A stretch of DNA of 44,591 bases from Spirochaetia bacterium (GTDB taxonomy: Bacteria; Spirochaetota; Spirochaetia; Treponematales; Rectinemataceae), in contig JARKOY010000167.1 of assembly GCA_029975555.1 (NCBI GenBank), positions 1 to 44,591 of the forward strand, written 5' to 3'. A program made the position numbers and the translations under genes. Below the pieces are notes generated by a model. The model searched no databases and was not told the DNA's origin. It worked only from the letters and a program-made list of their open reading frames with translations. Of this stretch, positions 41,340-44,591 are shown piece by piece; the stretch's first letter is position 1, and each line of letters starts with the position of its first letter.

Positions 41340-41474
41340 AGAGACTTGATGGCGCGTTCCAGATAGACTGTATTCCACAGGATTATCGCTGTCATCACCA
41401 GATTGAGGCCGCTGGCGCGGTAGCGTTGGTTCTCGAAGCTGCGGTCGCGGATTTCGCCGAGCCGATTCAGGAAC
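41340..41474. repeat. 135-bp tnpA-derived direct repeat, right copy
   Basis: Copy of 24841-24975 with one substitution. Here it is fused at 41474/41475 to the N-terminal part of tnpA, so most of the tnpA coding region is deleted between them. Confidence 0.93.
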
Positions 41475-41886
41475 CCCGGTCGGTTTGCTTGGCCAGTTCA
41501 GCGAGTTGTTGTACGAGGTGCCGGTAATCAGCGGCAGCGAATGGTGTCAGGTTCAGCCATGTCTGCAATTCCAGCAGGTGCTCGCGTCTCGTCTCCGGGC
41601 GTTGCGCGTACTGCGGCCAGATGTCCGGCTCAATGTACAACTGGCTGCCGACGATATTTAGAAGTGATGCGGGAGGTTCCGCTTCACTTGGCAGGGCAAA
41701 TCCAGGATGGCGCAGGTAGCACAACTGCACTGCGAAGCCGAGACGGTTGTGATTGCCGCGCCGCTGACGTATCGCCGAGAGGTCGGCTTCGGAGAAGGTG
41801 TAGTGCCGGATCAGTTCATCGTCTGTCGTGGGGAATGCCAGCAAGGTGTCCCGCTCGGCGGGCGTCAACAGACTGCGGCTCGGCAT
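41340..41886 (-). pseudogene. tnpA: Tn3-family transposase, N-terminal part with internal deletion
   Basis: From ATG 41886, two bases after the tnpR stop: SRSLLTPAERDTLLAFPTTD, DELIRHYTFSEADLSAIRQR, RLGFAVQLCYLRHPG and LLELQTWLNLTPFAAADYRH, the DUF4158 N-terminal domain of Tn3-type transposases. After about residue 137 the sequence jumps directly to the 135-bp C-terminal segment, out of frame, and the frame stops at 41467. Roughly 650-700 residues, including the catalytic domain, are missing. Not functional. Confidence 0.88.
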
Positions 41887-41888
41887 GG

Positions 41889-42449
41889 TCAGTCGTTCGT
41901 TTTGAGGTACTGGTAGAGGGTTTCGCGGCTGATGCCGAACTCGCGGGCGAGCGGCGCTTTCTTTTCGCCGGCAGTGGCACGACGCCGCAGTTCGAGCACC
42001 CGATCTGGCGCGAGCGCCTTCTTGCGCCCCCGGTAGGCACCTCGCTGTTTGGCGAGCGAGATGCCCTCGCGTTGCCGCTCTCGGATCAGGGCGCGTTCAA
42101 ACTCGGCGAACGCCCCCATCACCGACAGCATTAGGTTAGCCATTGGTGAATCCTCGCCGGTGAAGCTCAGGCTTTCCTTCACGAACTCGATACGCACGCC
42201 ACGCTGGGTAAGGCTGTGCACCAGGCGACGCAGGTCGTCCAGATTTCGCGCCAGGCGGTCCATGCTGTGCACCACCACCGTATCGCCCTCGCGCATGAAG
42301 GCGAGCAGCGCGTCGAGCTGTGGCCGTCGCGTGTCCTTACCCGACGCCTTGTCGGTGAACACCTTGTCCACCTGAACGTGTTCGAGCTGCCGTTCCGGGT
42401 TCTGGTCGAAACTGCTGACGCGGACGTAGCCGATGCGGTGCCCCTGCAA
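41889..42449 (-). CDS. tnpR: Tn3-family serine resolvase
   Basis: A 186-aa protein starting at TTG 42449, preceded by GGAGG with a 4-base gap (the ATG frame at 42509 adds 20 unrelated residues). Catalytic domain GHRIGYVRVSSFDQNPERQL with the Ser nucleophile in RVSS, VVHSMDRLARNLDDLRRLVH, MLSVMGAFAEFERALIRERQ. C-terminal HTH APLAREFGISRETLYQYLKT. It resolves cointegrates at a res site, probably just upstream of the gene (42450-42620). It appears complete, unlike tnpA. Confidence 0.93.
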   Translation of the reverse strand: MQGHRIGYVRVSSFDQNPERQLEHVQVDKVFTDKASGKDTRRPQLDALLAFMREGDTVVVHSMDRLARNLDDLRRLVHSLTQRGVRIEFVKESLSFTGEDSPMANLMLSVMGAFAEFERALIRERQREGISLAKQRGAYRGRKKALAPDRVLELRRRATAGEKKAPLAREFGISRETLYQYLKTND

Positions 42450-42620
42450 GATGCCTCCTGAGCCGAAAGTGTCAGGTAGAAATCTATAGCTTTGTGCGGA
42501 ATCCGTCAAGAAATTGCAAATATAGATCTATTCTGACGCTTTCCAGTGAAGCCCTCTGGCATCTGGTTAGGGTCTACTCCAAATAGACATAATAAACCAA
42601 ATAGTTCGATGAGGTCACTT
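42450..42620. other. Probable res site of the Tn3-family element
   Basis: A non-coding AT-rich stretch directly upstream of tnpR, with short inverted elements (TGTCAGGTAGAAATCTATAG; AAATATAGATCTATTCTGAC). In Tn3-family elements res lies between the tnpR start and the adjacent region. The three subsites were not resolved. Confidence 0.5.
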
Positions 42621-42672
42621 GCGTGCGGTTCGACCCCGCGCGCGTTGAGCCACAGGCGAATAAGTTGAGTCC

Positions 42673-42734
42673 CGCAAGGTAGGAGTGAAGGGGCCTGCCA
42701 AAGGTAGGCCTACTTCACCTGTCCTGCCTTCGCG
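42673..42734. repeat. 60-bp imperfect palindrome near the TraK-like gene
   Basis: The left arm begins AAGGTAGGA, continues GTGAAGGGGCCTGCC, and after AAA the right arm GGTAGGCCTACTTCAC, TGTCCTGCCTT returns with few mismatches. The outer CGC/GCG also pairs. No T-run follows. It could be an oriT-like or attC-like structure or a regulatory hairpin. Confidence 0.6.
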
Positions 42735-42838
42735 CACGCTGTCATTGTTTCGACCTTTTTTGTCAGCGACACTATCGGCTAGTATGGGCTTGAATGAGAG
42801 CGGTTCCGCTCACTTCTAATCGGATAAACTACTATCAG

Positions 42839-42868
42839 TTGACATTGGCTGCTAAAAGTGCGTAAAAT
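42839..42868 (+). promoter_or_regulatory. Sigma-70-type promoter of the TraK-like gene
   Basis: TTGACA (42839-42844), 18-base spacer, TAAAAT (42863-42868), then AGGAGAG at 42885-42891 and ATG 42896. This leaves a short leader of about 20 bases. Confidence 0.7.
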
Positions 42869-42895
42869 GCGATAAAAAAACTCCAGGAGAGAATT

Positions 42896-43165
42896 ATGGA
42901 CAAATCAGGCCGCATTGCCCGATGCATGGGTCGTGTAGAATTTAGATCTTGTCAGATGGAGATTCTCGATATGCACAAAAAAGGGTACGCCAATAAGCAC
43001 ATCTACGACAAACTGGCAGCACAGGGGAAGTTGACATTGGCATACTCAACGTTTAATTTCCATCTTCGCAAACTATTGCAGACAAAAAATTCAAAATCGA
43101 TAGAAATACAACCGGTTGATCGGAGGAAAATATTTGAAGTACCCCACAATACTGAATTGATCTAG
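42896..43165 (+). CDS. TraK-like small DNA-binding protein
   Basis: An 89-aa protein. GRVEFRSCQMEILDMHKKGY, ANKHIYDKLAAQGKLTLAYS, TFNFHLRKLL matches the pattern of TraK-type oriT-binding proteins of IncP-like plasmids (GRVEFxxxxxEIxxxxxxGY, IYDKLxxxGxxxxSYxxF). The C-terminal 25 residues are unrelated and basic. It has its own promoter and a good ribosome binding site. It lies inside the transposon, between tnpR and the right inverted repeat, where cargo is often placed, and next to a large palindrome that may be its binding site. The plasmid relaxase is of a different (MobQ) type, so this gene probably came from another transfer system. Confidence 0.65.
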   Translation: MDKSGRIARCMGRVEFRSCQMEILDMHKKGYANKHIYDKLAAQGKLTLAYSTFNFHLRKLLQTKNSKSIEIQPVDRRKIFEVPHNTELI

Positions 43166-43271
43166 TCATTATAAGTGTACGTCGGCTAGACCCAGCCCCC
43201 AAAAGGAGGAGTATCGGCTTGGATTCGTAGGGTACACTCCCGGGCGGACAAGTTCAGGCCGCTGCAACAGG

Positions 43272-43309
43272 CTTAGCGTACGATTTTTTCCGTTTCGTGA
43301 GCAGACCCC
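43272..43309 (-). repeat. Tn3-family inverted repeat, right
   Basis: Exact reverse complement of 24651-24688. Followed by TGAAG (43310-43314), which equals the bases before the left end. Confidence 0.96.
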
Positions 43310-43325
43310 TGAAGGAGTGCGCGCG

Positions 43326-43607
43326 ATGAAAGACCGTAGCCATGACGACGCCATGGTGGAACTGTTCCGGGACGATCCGGTTGTGGCGGCCGCCTCCCTC
43401 AACGCGATCCTTGCCGATGGCGATCAAGGGGAATTGCTGGTGGCGCTACGGCAGATGGCCAAGGGTGCCGGACTGAACGCCACGCAACTTTACCGGACGT
43501 TATCGAAACAGGGCAATCCCGAGTTGCGCAGTTTGACGGCCTTGTTGCGGACCATGGGTTTTCGGCTGGCCGTGGAGCCGCTAGAGCGGTCCACCCCATG
43601 CGCTTAG
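43326..43607 (+). CDS. HigA/COG3636-type antitoxin
   Basis: A 93-aa helix-turn-helix antidote protein: DPVVAAASLNAILADGDQGE, LLVALRQMAKGAGLNATQLY, RTLSKQGNPELRSLTALLRT, MGFRLAVEPL. This is the pattern of the 'probable addiction module antidote' family. ATG 43326 has AAGGAG eight bases upstream. The transposon target duplication TGAAG forms the start of this ribosome binding site, so translation of the antitoxin has been preserved despite the insertion. The partner toxin would lie directly upstream, and only a C-terminal remnant is seen, at 24541-24648 beyond the transposon. Confidence 0.82.
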   Translation: MKDRSHDDAMVELFRDDPVVAAASLNAILADGDQGELLVALRQMAKGAGLNATQLYRTLSKQGNPELRSLTALLRTMGFRLAVEPLERSTPCA

Positions 43608-43959
43608 GGGTTTGTCCTGGCTCGATCCTTTGCCGGCAAAAATCCGCGTCCGGATCTCAACTCACAAAAAATGAGTGTCGCAGGTCAGGAAGATCCCCGG
43701 GAAGATCCTCGCGTGGTCGTGCCGGCGGGGAGGTGGAAACGTGCGCGGCCTGCATACGAACCTGCCGCATCGTATGCGCCGGGCGCACGTTTGGAGTGTC
43801 CCGGGCCGCCTCAATGCGGGCTAGTCAGGGTAACAACCTGGAATAATTGGGAAGGCTATGACCCGGAACGGACGTTATGTGAACCTCGGAAAAACGCAGT
43901 AGCACGCTACACCAGCATACCACACAAGAAGCACTCATGACCACCGAGCCCGGCTTGGT
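43608..43959. other. Gene-free stretch
   Basis: Open frames here (for example the + frame 43671-43940) have no recognisable family, poor composition and no ribosome binding site. I see no RNA gene or repeat of note. Confidence 0.45.
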
Positions 43960-44222
43960 CGGCGCAGCCATCAGGCCCGGATACCCACGACCTTCATCGT
44001 GTACCCGTCCAGTACGATCACGACGTAGATTCAGCTGAAATCTTCGATTGTGACCTTGGTCATGTCGACGCCCAGCAATGGTTTGACCTGGACGGCCTTG
44101 GCGTGTGGCTACTGGGCTTGCGCTTAGCTTGGAGCCGTTGACTACCCGGCGCCGTCAGCCCGTGCTCCTTTATAAGCTGGCGCACCCGGTTTTTCTCCTC
44201 AACATCAGCTGCGGGAACGCGT
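43960..44222 (-). pseudogene. IS3-type (IS2/ISxx orfB) transposase remnant
   Basis: On the minus strand from ~44220: ADVEEKNRVRQLIKEHGLTA (the HTH-linker end), then after frame changes KPLLGVDMTKVTIEDF and IYVVIVLDGYTMKVVGIRA, the first catalytic region of IS3-family integrase-like transposases (W-x-x-D-x-T-x(n)-YLAVVLDxxTRxxVGW). It contains frameshifts and stops and lacks the rest of the DDE domain. It marks the boundary between backbone and RiPP cluster. Confidence 0.7.
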
Positions 44223-44228
44223 TTGGCG

Positions 44229-44250
44229 CCACAGCTTGCTAAAGCTGTGG
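44229..44250. terminator. Short perfect hairpin upstream of the RiPP promoter region
   Basis: CCACAGCTT (44229-44237), loop GCTA, AAGCTGTGG (44242-44250). It has no T-run on either side, so it may be an insulating terminator-like hairpin or an IS end. It separates the IS3 remnant from the AT-rich promoter region. Confidence 0.45.
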
Positions 44251-44450
44251 TGGGATCATATTGATTTTTATTGACAAAATTTCATACACGCGACAGAAAG
44301 CTAGGCACCTAGTCTCGTTAATACATATTTTTATGGGATTAAATTATTAATTTAGCATTTTTACTTTTAATTTTTTTAAAAAATATGTTTATATTTAAAA
44401 TAGTTATTTAAAATTTTTGCTAAAGTTTAGATTACGCTGGACGCACTGTG
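44251..44450 (+). promoter_or_regulatory. AT-rich promoter region of the RiPP operon
   Basis: About 200 bases, very AT-rich (for example TTTTTTTAAAAAATATG, repeated TATTTAAAAT), joining the precursor gene across the circle. A TTGACA at 44271 and several TAAAAT/TAGATT candidates are present, but no single promoter can be chosen with confidence. The direct near-repeat TATTTAAAAT (44391 and 44406 regions) may be an operator. Confidence 0.55.
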
Positions 44451-44591
44451 ACATTTGCTGAATCCTTGGCCAAGAGTCGAATTGAACCTAACCCATCACC
44501 CTTCTGGAGATTTTTATGAAGAAGATCTTTGCTCCCCGGATCGAGGTATTCAGCGCCTTCAAGCAACCCTTTTCCGGACATGACAAAAAGG
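44451..44591. repeat. Terminal redundancy, right copy
   Basis: Same 141 bases as 1-141, including the truncated start of the precursor gene (ATG at 44516). Not a second precursor gene: it is the circular overlap. Confidence 0.93.

Larger units (their letters stand above)
24651..43309. mobile_element. Tn3-family transposon carrying a catabolic island (18.7 kb)
   Basis: Bounded by perfect 38-bp inverted repeats of Tn3/Tn21 type (GGGGTCTGCTCACGAAACGG at the outer end, ending ACGCTAAG) and by a 5-bp target duplication TGAAG (24646-24650 and 43310-43314). Contents from left: tnpA C-terminal remnant, AraC and LysE fragments, mop operon, IS5-type remnant, nfn/aldehyde/alcohol operon, gntR, DJ-1 fragment, tnpA N-terminal remnant, tnpR, TraK-like gene. 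With tnpA split, further transposition would need transposase from another copy. The resolvase looks functional. Confidence 0.95.

Noticed and set aside
24651-43309. Integron or ICE explanation for the catabolic island
   Set aside because: There is no integrase with attachment sites at the edges. The Tn3 inverted repeats and 5-bp duplication explain the boundaries fully.
43671-43940. 89-codon plus frame after the antitoxin
   Set aside because: No ribosome binding site, no recognisable pattern, and low-complexity Arg/Pro composition typical of a chance frame.
44451-44591. Second copy of the precursor gene at the window end
   Set aside because: It is identical to the start over exactly 141 bases and cut by the window edge, so it is circular overlap, not a duplicated gene.

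Overview
The window is one circular replicon of about 44,450 bp. Its last 141 bases (44451-44591) repeat its first 141, so the ends join, and the gene cluster at position 1 is fed by the AT-rich DNA at the end of the window. GC-rich coding DNA, a Mop-type aldehyde oxidoreductase whose Fe-S cysteines fall at the same residue numbers as I recall for the Desulfovibrio gigas enzyme, an NfnAB-like pair and many iron alcohol dehydrogenases point to a sulfate reducer of the Desulfovibrionaceae. The replicon looks like a mobilizable plasmid: it has a relaxase, relaxosome-like genes and a ParA, but no mating-pair genes are visible.

Region 1 (44251 through the junction to 12818, + strand) is a tightly coupled operon that looks like an undescribed RiPP (ribosomally made, post-translationally modified peptide) pathway. 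A 47-residue precursor with a Cys-rich C-terminus (CCACTACTACR) is followed by a perfect 14-bp hairpin, two radical SAM/SPASM enzymes, a PqqD-like recognition protein, a 525-aa protein of unknown family, three cobalamin-type radical SAM proteins, a UvrA-like ABC ATPase with one intact and one degenerate ATP site, and a divergent M19 dipeptidase. Most genes overlap by 4 bases (ATGA/GTGA). An AT-rich coiled-coil membrane protein closes the run.

Region 2 (12819-24648) is the plasmid backbone: IS256 debris, a TraA-type MobQ relaxase/helicase (-) facing a TraD-like gene (+) across a hairpin-bearing candidate oriT, a HicAB toxin-antitoxin pair, a gene broken by two adjacent insertion sequences (IS5 and IS110/IS1111), a winged-helix replication-like gene carrying two arrays of 13-bp iteron-like repeats, parA, an integrase remnant and a toxin remnant.

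Region 3 (24651-43309) is a Tn3-family transposon with perfect 38-bp inverted repeats and a 5-bp target duplication (TGAAG). Its tnpA is split and partly duplicated, its tnpR is intact, and between the tnpA pieces it carries about 15 kb of catabolic genes: two Fe-alcohol dehydrogenases, an acylating aldehyde dehydrogenase of the methylmalonate-semialdehyde type, Mop, a molybdopterin-binding protein, a membrane protein, an NfnAB-like transhydrogenase pair, a BioD/DRTGG protein and a GntR/FadR regulator. Three copies of an AT-rich palindromic element lie upstream of the two catabolic operons and are the likely operators. Together the genes would oxidise an alcohol to an aldehyde and then to an acid or acyl-CoA while balancing NAD(P)H and ferredoxin. 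The transposon sits exactly between a toxin remnant and its antitoxin.

Region 4 (43310-44250) holds the surviving antitoxin, an IS3-type transposase remnant and a hairpin.
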